Source: Anaerolineae bacterium
GTDB lineage: Bacteria > Chloroflexota > Anaerolineae > Aggregatilineales > Phototrophicaceae
Assembly: GCA_022823945.1 (NCBI GenBank)
Contig: JAJEBK010000022.1
Coordinates: 1-64,000 of the forward strand
Reading direction: 5' to 3'
Length of the DNA stretch: 64,000 nucleotides
The notes under the pieces are model-generated. The model did no database searches, was not told where the DNA came from, and was given only the letters and a program-made list of their open reading frames with translations. The position numbers and the translations under genes were made by a program. Positions 27,761 through 35,887 of the stretch are shown here, piece after piece. Position 1 is the stretch's first letter; each line of letters opens with the position of its first letter.

Positions 27761-28993
27761 CTATCCATATTCGTCGCCGCGCAGGTGCTCGTACATATAA
27801 TAGGCGGGCTGATAATCCAAATCGCTGGCTCGGCGTATGCAGTTCTCCCCATAGGTATCCCACAGTTTGTCCAGGACGGCTTGCAAGCTCCCCGCTTTTT
27901 TCCAGGCATTTTGATCTTCCCACACGCCCCATTGCCAGGCTGTTTGCTCAAACTGGCTCAGCCCGATTCCGATTAAGCGGACAAGCTCTCCCTGGATCCA
28001 ATACTTGTCGAACAATGTCAGCGCAGCGGTATAGATTTGGTCATCCCGGTCGATGGCGTTGCGTGTCGTCATTTGTCGAGAGAAGGTGGAGTAATCTGCC
28101 CAGCGCAATGTGAGCGTTATGGTGCGTCCGCGCAAGCCTGCTTTGCGCACTTGCCGCCCGACTTCACCAGACAAGCGGCGTAGCGTGAGCTTCAATTCCG
28201 CTGGGTCATTGGTGTCGCGAAGAAATGTCATCTGCCGGCCAGCAGACTTCAAAGTCGGCAGTGGCAGCACAGGGCTTGGGTCGATAGCGTTGGCGTGATA
28301 CCACATATCCCGTCCCGGCTTGCCGAAGCGGGCGCTGAGCAAACTTTTGGAACTCGCGGCAAGCTGCCCGATTGTGCTTATGCCAAGTTCTTCCAGAGCT
28401 CGCGCGGTTCTTGAGCCGACTCCGCACAATTTCCCGACTGGCAAATCCGCCAGATATTGTTTTTCTGTGCCTGGCGGGACGATCGCAATCGTGTTCGGCG
28501 GCTTGTCTTTGGGCTGCTGCGCTTTGCCGACGCCATTGGCGATTTTGGCAAGCAGCCGACTCGTCGCCCCACCCAGCGAACAAGGCAAGTCTAGCTCGGT
28601 GTTGACGCGCTGTTGGATGCCATGCGCGATTTGTTCAATGGGATCGCGCAGGATTGTCACATCGGCGAAAGCCTCGTCAATGGACGCTGGTTCGACATAA
28701 GGCGCAATGTCCAGCAAAATCTGCATTACCGCCTGCGAGCGCTCGACGCAAACGCGGACGTCGGGCCGCGTGATAATCAACTCGGGGCATAGTCGCAGCG
28801 CTTGTCCCATCGGCATGCCTGACCGTATGCCATAGCTGCGCGCGGGATACGATGCCGAAGCCACAGCGCCGCGTTCGCTCGGCTTTGCGCCAACCACGAC
28901 AGCCTTGCCTTTTATCGTCGGGTCGAGCTGTTCGGCCACCGAACAAAAGAAGGCGTCCAGGTCGAGGTGCAAAATCTTGCGCGTCTTCGCCAT
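27761..28993 (-). CDS. dinB: DNA polymerase IV (Y-family translesion polymerase)
   Basis: This 410-residue enzyme copies damaged DNA. The palm motif ILHLDLDAFFCSVAEQLDP carries the first metal ligand, and SIDEAFADVT carries the catalytic Asp-Glu pair. Helix-hairpin-helix elements (KLCGVGSRTARALEELG) and the little-finger domain follow. I chose the ATG at 28993 since the family alignment starts three residues later. A LexA-type box overlaps its promoter (29025-29053), so induction by DNA damage is likely. It lies upstream of rpsB on the same strand. Confidence 0.95.
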   Translation of the reverse strand: MAKTRKILHLDLDAFFCSVAEQLDPTIKGKAVVVGAKPSERGAVASASYPARSYGIRSGMPMGQALRLCPELIITRPDVRVCVERSQAVMQILLDIAPYVEPASIDEAFADVTILRDPIEQIAHGIQQRVNTELDLPCSLGGATSRLLAKIANGVGKAQQPKDKPPNTIAIVPPGTEKQYLADLPVGKLCGVGSRTARALEELGISTIGQLAASSKSLLSARFGKPGRDMWYHANAIDPSPVLPLPTLKSAGRQMTFLRDTNDPAELKLTLRRLSGEVGRQVRKAGLRGRTITLTLRWADYSTFSRQMTTRNAIDRDDQIYTAALTLFDKYWIQGELVRLIGIGLSQFEQTAWQWGVWEDQNAWKKAGSLQAVLDKLWDTYGENCIRRASDLDYQPAYYMYEHLRGDEYG

Positions 28994-29024
28994 ATGCTTG
29001 CCAATTCTCACAGTTGACAAGCAA

Positions 29025-29053
29025 ATTAGAACATATATTCTATTTTCGCGCAA
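29025..29053 (-). promoter_or_regulatory. dinB promoter with overlapping SOS-like (LexA) box
   Basis: -35 TTGCGC (29053-29048) and -10 TCTAAT (29030-29025) are spaced by 17 bp. The near-perfect palindrome AGAATATATGTTCT (29041-29028) covers the spacer end and part of the -10. It differs by one base from the GAAC-N4-GTTC box of Bacillus-type LexA. Confidence 0.6.
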
Positions 29054-29069
29054 GACCTTCCGACTCTCG

Positions 29070-29105
29070 GTGGACGCTTTCCGTTCGCTACACTCGGTGG
29101 TTGAG
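29070..29105. repeat. Dispersed repeat, family D (CTCGGTG type)
   Basis: Two CTCGGTGG blocks stand about 25 bases apart. Related blocks occur at 35015-35060, 59856-59873 and 60041-60090. The copy lies between dinB and the aminotransferase gene. Confidence 0.45.
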
Positions 29106-29113
29106 GCTTTTCG

Positions 29114-30310
29114 TCACTTGCCGTGCAATATTTCCGCCAGCGCATCGACAAATGCCGCATTCATAGCTCGCGTACCCAGGCTGACGCGCATGCAATAGGG
29201 CAGCCCGATGCGCGTTTGCGGACGCAGCAAAAAGCCGCGCTCCAGCAGCTTTTGGTTGAGATCGTCGGCGGGCATTTTTGTCTCGAACATGACGAAGTTG
29301 GCGGCCGGCTTCCAATAGCGGATGTCTAGCTTGTCGAGCTGCTCGCACAGCCAGCGCGCTTCGCCACGCAGGAATTCCACCGCGCGCAACAGATGTGCCT
29401 GGTCTTGGCAAGCTGCGATGCCAGCCGCCAGCGCGAGCTTGTTCTGATGAAAACCTCGCTGCAAGCCGGCGATATAGTCGGCGATTGCTGGCTTGGCAAT
29501 GCCATAACCCAGACGCAGGCCAGCCAGGGCATAGGCTTTGGAGAAGCTGTGCACGATGACGAGATTCGCTCCGTCCAGCACATATTGCAGCGAGTCGGGA
29601 TAAGCCGCGTCCGATACAAAATGATGATAAACCTCGTCAGCGACCACCAGGACATGTTCTGGCAAGCCGCGCATCAATTCGTGCATGGCTTCGGCTGTGA
29701 TGACCGTGCCGGTCGGGTTGTTGGGGTTGCAGACCATGATCAGGCGCGTCTTGTCTGTCACAGCAGCCCGCACCGCCTCTGGGCGATAGCGAAAAGTTTC
29801 GGCTTCCAGCGGCACATCAACCACGCGCGCGCCCAAGGGCAGGGCAACTTTCTGGTATGCGCCGCTGAAGGTGGGCGAGGACAAGATCAACTCATCGCCA
29901 GAGCGCAGCAATGCCCGGACGATCAACTCCAGCGCTTCAAAGCCGCTGCAGCCCGTGTAGACATGCTCCGCCGTCAGCCCGCGTCCCAAACAGTCGACGA
30001 TGGCGCGCCGCAAACCGATATCCGACCAGTCAGGATAGGCATTCAGCTCGGGCGCGGCACGGGCGATCGCTTCGATCACGCGCGGCGACGGACCCAGCGG
30101 GTTTTCATTGTTGGCCATGTTGTAGATGCGCTCCACGCCATACTGCTGGCGGATATCGGGGCTGGCATCGCGTTCGCCCGTGCGCGTGAATGGTTGGATA
30201 TGCGGATTGAAGTGCAGGGTGTCTGGGCGCAAAGATGATGTCTCCAATCGGTCGCGGCTGGCTTGTGCCGGGCGCGTCAGCGGCGGTTGTCGCGCAGCAT
30301 AGCGGCGCAT
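29114..30310 (-). CDS. Class I/II aminotransferase, histidinol-phosphate aminotransferase-like
   Basis: This PLP enzyme of up to 398 residues has MANNENPLGPSPRVIEAIA near the start, as in HisC. It also has NPNNPTGTVI (PLP contact), VADEVYHHFV (PLP ring Asp/Tyr) and SFSKAYALAGLRLGYG with the Schiff-base Lys. HisC transfers an amino group to imidazole acetol phosphate in histidine synthesis, but no his genes are nearby, so another amino acid is possible. The first ATG at 30310 overlaps the acetyltransferase gene by 34 bases. A TTG at 30247 is another possible start. Confidence 0.85.
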   Translation of the reverse strand: MRRYAARQPPLTRPAQASRDRLETSSLRPDTLHFNPHIQPFTRTGERDASPDIRQQYGVERIYNMANNENPLGPSPRVIEAIARAAPELNAYPDWSDIGLRRAIVDCLGRGLTAEHVYTGCSGFEALELIVRALLRSGDELILSSPTFSGAYQKVALPLGARVVDVPLEAETFRYRPEAVRAAVTDKTRLIMVCNPNNPTGTVITAEAMHELMRGLPEHVLVVADEVYHHFVSDAAYPDSLQYVLDGANLVIVHSFSKAYALAGLRLGYGIAKPAIADYIAGLQRGFHQNKLALAAGIAACQDQAHLLRAVEFLRGEARWLCEQLDKLDIRYWKPAANFVMFETKMPADDLNQKLLERGFLLRPQTRIGLPYCMRVSLGTRAMNAAFVDALAEILHGK

Positions 30311-30681
30311 TCTTTCTGGCTGAAGCCAAATCTGTCATAGAAGGGTACCAGTTCAACATCGCAATCGAGCATGACTTGCTCAATGTGTTCCAGCCGTTTC
30401 AGCAAGGTATCCAGCATATGCGAAGCGATGCCGCGTCCGCGATAGTCGCCGTCCACGACCACATCGTCAATCAGCGCGCGGTAGCGATCGTCGGTGATGA
30501 CGCGCGCGAAGGCAATCAGCCGCTCTTCGTCCCAGACGCCCAGGGTCAGTTGACTGTGGTCGAGCAGGTACTGGATATCGAGCGGGTCGCGCGATTGCGC
30601 CCAATCGGTCTGTTGGAGCAGCCGATGCAAGTCTTCGGGATTGATCGGCTCGCCAAACGAGTAGATGTAGCGTGCCGGCAT
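30277..30681 (-). CDS. GNAT-family acetyltransferase
   Basis: This 134-residue protein shows the acetyl-CoA binding motif A: VVDGDYRGRGIASHMLDTLL (Arg/Gly loop after beta 4). The C-terminal VPFYDRFGFSQKE is the motif B strand typical of GNAT enzymes. The substrate is unknown. It overlaps the 5' end of the downstream aminotransferase gene, suggesting coupled expression, and it is divergent from the esterase gene. Confidence 0.85.
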   Translation of the reverse strand: MPARYIYSFGEPINPEDLHRLLQQTDWAQSRDPLDIQYLLDHSQLTLGVWDEERLIAFARVITDDRYRALIDDVVVDGDYRGRGIASHMLDTLLKRLEHIEQVMLDCDVELVPFYDRFGFSQKECAAMLRDNRR

Positions 30682-30788
30682 GTCTCACCCCTTTTGCACT
30701 TTCCGATGCTGATAGTCGGTTATCATAACGCAAGCGGCGGCTCTCGCGCAGGCTGGCGGCGGCATTTTCGTCATTGCCAGGCAGATGC

Positions 30789-30794
30789 TACAAT
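30789..30794 (+). promoter_or_regulatory. -10 box TACAAT before the esterase gene
   Basis: TACAAT stands 14 bases before the chosen ATG. No good -35 box is seen 16-18 bp upstream. The transcript would have a very short leader. Confidence 0.35.
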
Positions 30795-30807
30795 GCCCAT
30801 GCGCAAT

Positions 30808-32031
30808 ATGCGACGAGAAGGCGTTGTGGCTGCTTATCGTTGGAAGTCGTTCATCCAATTCTTGTGCGAAGTCTACCAGACACCCGCACCAAACCGGCAG
30901 GCGCTGGCTGATGAGTTGCTGGCGAGCCCGGGCGGCTTCCCTTGGGTCGAGCGCAACAAAGCTACTTTCGTCTTCGACTCGCCCAGCGCCCAGAATGTCG
31001 CGCTGAATATCGACATCGTCAATCGCGACCCGCCCTTTGAAACGATGATTCGTCTCGACGACACCAACCTGTGGTACTTCCAGCGTCACTTTGAGCGGGA
31101 TGCGCTGGTCGATTACATGTTCGCGGTCGATGATCCTGGCACGCCACTCGCGCAAGAGCTCGACCTGATGCAGCGCGTTGGCCGGCATTGGCAAGCCGAC
31201 CCGCTGAATGCGCAGTCCATCCAGGCGCAATCGGTGGATACATCCATCTTGCAGATGCCGCGCGCGCGGCCTGTCCCCAACTGGCGGTCGATGCCCGGCG
31301 TGCCGCGTGGACGCATTTATCGCTACCGATTTAGCTCGACCCAGCTCAACTTCAGCCAGCGCAGCCTCTGGGTCTACACGCCGCCCGACTATGATTCAGC
31401 CGAGGCAAAGAGCTACCGCCTGTTAATTTTGCTGGATGGGGGATGGGCGATGAACACGTTGGAAGCGCCATATATTGCCGATGCGCTGATCAAACATGGA
31501 CGCATGCAGCCCATCATCATGGCTATGCTGGCCAGCGGTTCGCAGTCCGAGCGGCTGGACGAATATATCGGCAACGAAAAGCACTATGCCATGCTGGCGG
31601 CGGAGTTGCTGCCTTTCTTGCAAGCCGAGCACCGCATTCAGCCGCTCAACCTGGGCTTGGGCGGGGTTGGCGAAGGCGCGGTGGCTGCGGCGCACGCGGC
31701 ATTGAAGAACCCGGCCATCTTCGAGCATCTCATCATGGTTTCGCCACCGCTGGGCAGCCGTATCGCTGTGCATCTGTTAAAAGAAGTTGCCGAGCGCTTT
31801 CGTGACCTGCCCATATTGCCCAACCGCATCTTTCACTCGGTCGGGCGCTATGAGCATGATATGCGCTATGTGCAGCCAGCGCTGGCGCTGCGTGGCATCT
31901 TGGAACGGCGCATGCTGCACGACCCCGACCTGGCGTATCGCTTCGTAGAGCTGGGCAGCGGGCACAGCCTGGCCGCCTTCAAGAGCGTCATGCCCGAGGC
32001 ACTGGCGCACACATTCCCGCCAGAAAGCTGA
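30808..32031 (+). CDS. Alpha/beta-hydrolase of the esterase-D / enterochelin esterase-like family
   Basis: This 407-residue protein has an N-terminal beta domain (about 1-165) like that of enterochelin esterases, followed by an alpha/beta-hydrolase domain. The latter has SLWVYTPPDYDSAEAKSYRLLILLDGGWAM (strands before the oxyanion hole), LGLGGVGEGAVAAAHAAL at the nucleophile elbow, and a late GSGHSLAAFKSVMPEAL with the catalytic His. The elbow reads GVGEGA where a Ser (GxSxG) is expected, so the catalytic nucleophile is missing and the enzyme may be inactive or altered. GTG at 30826 is an alternative start. rsmI follows by 2 bases. Confidence 0.75.
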   Translation: MRREGVVAAYRWKSFIQFLCEVYQTPAPNRQALADELLASPGGFPWVERNKATFVFDSPSAQNVALNIDIVNRDPPFETMIRLDDTNLWYFQRHFERDALVDYMFAVDDPGTPLAQELDLMQRVGRHWQADPLNAQSIQAQSVDTSILQMPRARPVPNWRSMPGVPRGRIYRYRFSSTQLNFSQRSLWVYTPPDYDSAEAKSYRLLILLDGGWAMNTLEAPYIADALIKHGRMQPIIMAMLASGSQSERLDEYIGNEKHYAMLAAELLPFLQAEHRIQPLNLGLGGVGEGAVAAAHAALKNPAIFEHLIMVSPPLGSRIAVHLLKEVAERFRDLPILPNRIFHSVGRYEHDMRYVQPALALRGILERRMLHDPDLAYRFVELGSGHSLAAFKSVMPEALAHTFPPES

Positions 32032-32033
32032 AC

Positions 32034-32864
32034 ATGGGAACACTATATATCGTGCCGACGCCGATCGGCAACCTCGAAGACATGACCCTGCGCGGGCTGC
32101 GGATTCTGCGCGAGGTTGTGTTGATCGCCGCCGAAGACACGCGCACTTCTCGTGTGTTGCTGCGCCACTTCGAGATAGACACACCCATCACCAGCTATCA
32201 CGAGCACAACAAGCTGTCCAAGCTGGACAAGCTATTTGCGGCGCTGGACTCTGGCGATGTCGCGCTGATATCCGATGCTGGCACGCCGGGCATTTCCGAC
32301 CCCGGCCTGGAGTTGATCCAAAAGGCGATTGAGCGCGATTACCTGATTGTGCCTTTGCCGGGCGCCTGCGCCTTGACGACAGCGCTGGTCGGGGCGGGGC
32401 TGGCGACCGACCGTTTCTTGTATGTGGGTTTCTTGCCGCGCAAACCGGCTGCGCTGCGCGACCTGCTGCACAGTGTGAAAGAGCGGCGCGAAACATTGGT
32501 CGCCTATGAAAGTCCTTATCGGCTGGGCGCTGCGCTGCATTCGATTGCCGATATCCTGGGCGCGGAACGGCGCGTCTGTGTGGCGCGTGAAATAAGCAAG
32601 AAGTTCGAGCAGTTCTATCGCGGCACAGCAGCGGAACTCCAGCAGCTATTCGCAGAAGAATCGCCGCGTGGCGAAGTGACCCTGGTGATTGCCGGCGCAA
32701 AAGCGAGCCAAAGCAACTGGTTGCAGCCACAGGTGGAGGCGGCGCTGATGGAGCGGCTGGCGGCTGGAGAGTCTTTGTCCAGGGCGGCGCGCGATGTCGC
32801 CCGGCTGACTGGCTGGAAGAAAGGCGCTGTCTATCAACTGGGCATCAAGCTGGCGAGCGACTAA
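32034..32864 (+). CDS. rsmI: 16S rRNA (cytidine-1402-2'-O)-methyltransferase
   Basis: This 276-residue SAM-dependent enzyme modifies C1402 in the ribosomal P site. Family marks are GTLYIVPTPIGNLEDMTLR, AAEDTRTSRVLLRHF, LISDAGTPGISDPG and FLPRKPAALRDLL. It is the classical tetrapyrrole-methylase-fold protein (YraL family). The gene begins 2 bases after the esterase stop, and its end overlaps the convergent gene by 4 bases. Confidence 0.95.
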   Translation: MGTLYIVPTPIGNLEDMTLRGLRILREVVLIAAEDTRTSRVLLRHFEIDTPITSYHEHNKLSKLDKLFAALDSGDVALISDAGTPGISDPGLELIQKAIERDYLIVPLPGACALTTALVGAGLATDRFLYVGFLPRKPAALRDLLHSVKERRETLVAYESPYRLGAALHSIADILGAERRVCVAREISKKFEQFYRGTAAELQQLFAEESPRGEVTLVIAGAKASQSNWLQPQVEAALMERLAAGESLSRAARDVARLTGWKKGAVYQLGIKLASD

Positions 32865-34588
32865 TCCTGCCCGCGTTCTAGGCGCGAGGCATCCACATCA
32901 ATATCGTCTTCGCCAAGTCGCGCTTGCAACTGCTGCCATTGGTCGGCGCGCACAACACATGCCATCGGTCCCAGTCGCGCGCCCAGATAGCGGCGATAAG
33001 CGGGAAACGCGAAGATCTTGTCCATTTCTTCTTGCGATGTCGTGCGCAGAACGATGTGCGTCTCCAGGCTCACGCGGGTGCTGGTCCCCGTTCCCCAATC
33101 GCGCAGCAGCTTGATGATCGGCAGCGGCAGCGGGCTTCCTGACAACTGCTTGGCGATGAAAGTGTGGATTTGTTGGCGGCTGATGCCTTGCGCCTCCGCT
33201 CGCTCTATGCTCTCGCCATCAATTATGTAGATGTAGGGATCGGCAGCCAGCAAACAATGGGCGAAACGCGCCAACTGAAAGCGTTCAAAGCGATTCGTCC
33301 GCCGCGATACCAGCAGTGCGCCATCGTCGCGGGCGCTGAACGGCGTGAGTTGCTCGGTCATGGGCGGCCAATCGCTGTTGCCGAGGAAAGCGCGACCATA
33401 GGCCGTCAGCCGCAGCAGATCATCGCCGATATCCACCAGCCCCAGCCAGTGCATGGGACCAGCTACCAGGTATTCGATCAAAGCGCCTTCTACCGCATCC
33501 CAACTTTCAAATCCCCGCAGGAATTCGCCCTCGTCGTTGCGGATATACCAGCTGTCGTAATCGCCATCGGGCCGCTGAAAGTCAGGCTGGGTGCCTTTGA
33601 TCAGCTCAATCAGCTCGCTGAGGGAGACCCAGCCACTCGCGGGCAGCAGCTCGGCCAGCAAGCGCATGATGGCATTGCGCGCCGCCGCGGCATCATAGGC
33701 CCAACCCGAGTCGTCGGGCAGCAGACCGTCAATATGCCACATGTCTCGCCAGCTTTGGCTCTTGCGCCAGGCGTCTGCCAGCATCCGCACTTGCGATGCG
33801 CGCGTGGCCGACAGCCAGTTGCGCGCTTCCTGGCGGCGGGGCAGGGCTTTGCCGTCTTCGATGGCGATCAGCTTCGCGCTGCTGCCGATTCCCAGCAGAA
33901 AGGGCAAACGGCTGGTGGCGTCGCTCAGCATTACCGGTCTGATTTGCGCCAGGCTGTCGGCATGAAATTGCCCGTCTTGCAGCGTCACTGCGCCGGCTTG
34001 CAAGATCGCCAGCAGACTGGTCATGTCATCGACGATGGTGGTATCAGCCGGCTGAAAACCGTCGGCCGGCAGCGAGTCGATGACTTCCAGCGCCAGCAAG
34101 TTGATGGCATGCGCGGGGTCTGCCGCATCCAGGCTGCCATAACTGGTCTTTTGCAGCGGCAGGCGCGTCATCAGGTCGTCGGGCACATAGACGAAGCTGA
34201 CGATATTGCCAGCGGCTTTGTCGTGCGCCTCGCCAATCAACCCGCGGTAATACAAAGTCTCGGCGATGTTCTCGGATTCAATATGCGGTCGCAGCCGGGC
34301 GATTTGCGCTCTGCCCAGTTTGCGGATTTTGCCGTTGCCAGTGTGGGCGAACAAGCTGCTGGTCATTCTGCCCTGCGCGCTGCCGGCCAAGGTGCGCAAT
34401 GCGCCTTGCGAGCTCTCCCCCAGCTTGTCCCAGACTGCCTGGACTGCTTCTTCATCCTGCATGTGCGCATGCAGCGCTTCAATCAGCTCGTCATCGTTGA
34501 AACGTTTGGCATCTACGCCCCAAACATCAGCCAAAGCCGGCAGCATGCCCGGGTCATAGTCGTGCAAAGTCGCCAGCAGATTCTTCAT
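32861..34588 (-). CDS. Helicase-associated (XPB/Ssl2-like) domain protein of unknown function
   Basis: This 575-residue soluble protein lacks a helicase core. The C-terminal region (about 440-560) resembles the helicase C-terminal-like domain found next to XPB/Ssl2-type proteins. It includes YIYIIDGESIERAEAQGISR, SLETHIVLRTTSQEEMDKI and RYLGARLGPMACVVRADQW. The N-terminal half is helical and may contain winged-helix units. The ATG at 34588 overlaps the stop of the zinc-ribbon-like gene (ATGA), so the two are coupled. A DNA-related role is only a guess from the domain. Confidence 0.65.
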   Translation of the reverse strand: MKNLLATLHDYDPGMLPALADVWGVDAKRFNDDELIEALHAHMQDEEAVQAVWDKLGESSQGALRTLAGSAQGRMTSSLFAHTGNGKIRKLGRAQIARLRPHIESENIAETLYYRGLIGEAHDKAAGNIVSFVYVPDDLMTRLPLQKTSYGSLDAADPAHAINLLALEVIDSLPADGFQPADTTIVDDMTSLLAILQAGAVTLQDGQFHADSLAQIRPVMLSDATSRLPFLLGIGSSAKLIAIEDGKALPRRQEARNWLSATRASQVRMLADAWRKSQSWRDMWHIDGLLPDDSGWAYDAAAARNAIMRLLAELLPASGWVSLSELIELIKGTQPDFQRPDGDYDSWYIRNDEGEFLRGFESWDAVEGALIEYLVAGPMHWLGLVDIGDDLLRLTAYGRAFLGNSDWPPMTEQLTPFSARDDGALLVSRRTNRFERFQLARFAHCLLAADPYIYIIDGESIERAEAQGISRQQIHTFIAKQLSGSPLPLPIIKLLRDWGTGTSTRVSLETHIVLRTTSQEEMDKIFAFPAYRRYLGARLGPMACVVRADQWQQLQARLGEDDIDVDASRLERGQD

Positions 34589-34956
34589 CGGCGGGCTTTC
34601 CCCTCGCCCACCAGCGCGGCATACAGGTCGAAGTGACAAGCGGAGCCGCCGCTGTCGGTCACGCTGTAGACGATGCGCGTTGCCGCCTGACAGGTCGGGC
34701 AGTGGAAGTCGAGGCAGTTGCGCGCGTCCAGCTGCGGTGTCAGGTCATCGAGGATTCGCCGCACATTGCGCTTGAAAGGGCTGCTGCCAGCCGCCTGGTA
34801 AAAGCTGCGCCAGCGAAAACGGATGCGATGCCCACAGCGCGGACATCCATATATGCAACTGCCGCCGACGCGATTCGCAAAATCCGCGCCTTGCAGCAAG
34901 CCACGAAAGACCGAGCGCGCCTCAAAATGTTCGATGACGCCACGCTGCATTTTCAT
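34585..34956 (-). CDS. Small protein with two CxxC zinc-binding pairs
   Basis: This 123-residue protein has CPRCGH (about 38-43) and CPTCQ (about 86-90) as likely zinc ligands, plus two further Cys upstream and downstream. I know no named family. The start at 34956 follows a TACACT box by exactly six bases and lacks a ribosome site, suggesting a leaderless mRNA. The stop overlaps the next gene's ATG. A nucleic-acid-binding role together with the helicase-associated protein is possible. Confidence 0.65.
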   Translation of the reverse strand: MKMQRGVIEHFEARSVFRGLLQGADFANRVGGSCIYGCPRCGHRIRFRWRSFYQAAGSSPFKRNVRRILDDLTPQLDARNCLDFHCPTCQAATRIVYSVTDSGGSACHFDLYAALVGEGKARR

Positions 34957-34962
34957 GGGGGG

Positions 34963-34968
34963 AGTGTA
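34963..34968 (-). promoter_or_regulatory. -10 box TACACT placed for a leaderless start
   Basis: TACACT on the minus strand ends six bases before the ATG at 34956, so transcription should begin at or next to the start codon. The CopC-CopD gene (59754) has the same geometry. Confidence 0.4.
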
Positions 34969-35014
34969 GCATATTCCGATTGTGGCGGCTGGTTTCAGGG
35001 CAAACGAATCAAAG

Positions 35015-35060
35015 AACTTCAACACAGAGAGCACAGAGGGTAAAGAGGGCACAGAGCTAC
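35015..35060. repeat. Dispersed repeat, family D (CACAGAG type)
   Basis: Three CACAGAG blocks (ACACAGAGAGCACAGAG, then GGGCACAGAG) stand in the divergent gap between the zinc protein and RraA-like genes. They are the degenerate complement of the CTCGGTG blocks found at 60041-60090. Confidence 0.45.
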
Positions 35061-35165
35061 TGTATTATCAGGGCAAATCATGTGTGCATTTGCCCACGCA
35101 CTCTGTGTAAAAATGGTTACAATAGCAATCTATTTGCCGACTTGCGGACAGACAAGGGGGAGACG

Positions 35166-35879
35166 ATGCATCCAGGCGTGCTGGACAAACTGCGACGATA
35201 CGACACCGCCACGATCTGCAATGTGATCGAGCTTTTTGAGGTGCGGCCCCGCAATTGCGGTTTCATGGGCAAGCGTGTCAAAGCGGGCTTCCCCGAGCTG
35301 CCGCCCATGGTCGGCTTTGCATCGACCGTCACCTGCCGCACTTTCACGATGCCGCCCGATCGACAGTTGCCGATCGTGCCCGACTTGATCAGCCGCTGGG
35401 ACGAGTTGGATGGACCGGCGGTCGTTGTCATGCAAAACCTGGATACGCATGGCGCGGCGGCTATTTTTGGCGATGTGCTCTGCAATTCCTTTGCGGCATT
35501 TGGCGCGGCCGGGCTGGTCACCGATGGGCAGGGCAGAGACTTGGCCGGCATCGCGCCGCTGAACTTCCCCGTCTTTTGCGATGGCATTGTCTGCGCGCAC
35601 GGCTACATGCACCTGCTGACTCTTCACGAGGCTGTGCAGGTGGGCGGGATTGTGGTGCAGCCCAACATGTTGCTGCATGGCGATGCCAACGGCGTCACCA
35701 CCATCCCCCATGACATCGCGTCTGATGTGGCCGATGCCTGCGCGGAATATGCCCAGGCCGAAGCGGTGGTCATTGCTGCGGCGCAGTCCGGCGCTGCCAG
35801 ACCTGAAGACCTGCGCGCGGCTTATGCAGAAATGGCGGAGCGCATCGCCAGGCTCAATACGCGCTTGCGGAAAAACTGA
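35166..35879 (+). CDS. RraA-like family protein (possible 4-hydroxy-4-methyl-2-oxoglutarate aldolase type)
   Basis: This 237-residue protein shows the RraA/dimethylmenaquinone-methyltransferase-like fold. It has VLDKLRRYDTATICNVIE at the start, GAAAIFGDVLCNSFAAFGAAGLVTDGQGRD in the core (metal/substrate loop GD...D) and GGIVVQPNMLLHGDANGV near the end. Many members are metal-dependent aldolases or decarboxylases of keto acids, not RNase regulators. The ATG has GGGGGAG seven bases upstream, and a TACAAT box lies at 35118-35123. It leads a unit with a reductase and a sulfatase, fitting a sugar-acid pathway. Confidence 0.8.
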   Translation: MHPGVLDKLRRYDTATICNVIELFEVRPRNCGFMGKRVKAGFPELPPMVGFASTVTCRTFTMPPDRQLPIVPDLISRWDELDGPAVVVMQNLDTHGAAAIFGDVLCNSFAAFGAAGLVTDGQGRDLAGIAPLNFPVFCDGIVCAHGYMHLLTLHEAVQVGGIVVQPNMLLHGDANGVTTIPHDIASDVADACAEYAQAEAVVIAAAQSGAARPEDLRAAYAEMAERIARLNTRLRKN

Positions 35880-35887
35880 GGTGCGAT

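Noticed and set aside
27549-27932. A 127-codon frame between dinB and rpsB
   Set aside because: It mostly overlaps the end of dinB and the rpsB promoter and leader, with Arg/Pro-rich low-complexity product.
33164-34636. A 490-codon open frame opposite the helicase-associated protein gene
   Set aside because: Antisense shadow. The minus-strand gene has coherent domain similarity and ATGA coupling with its neighbour.
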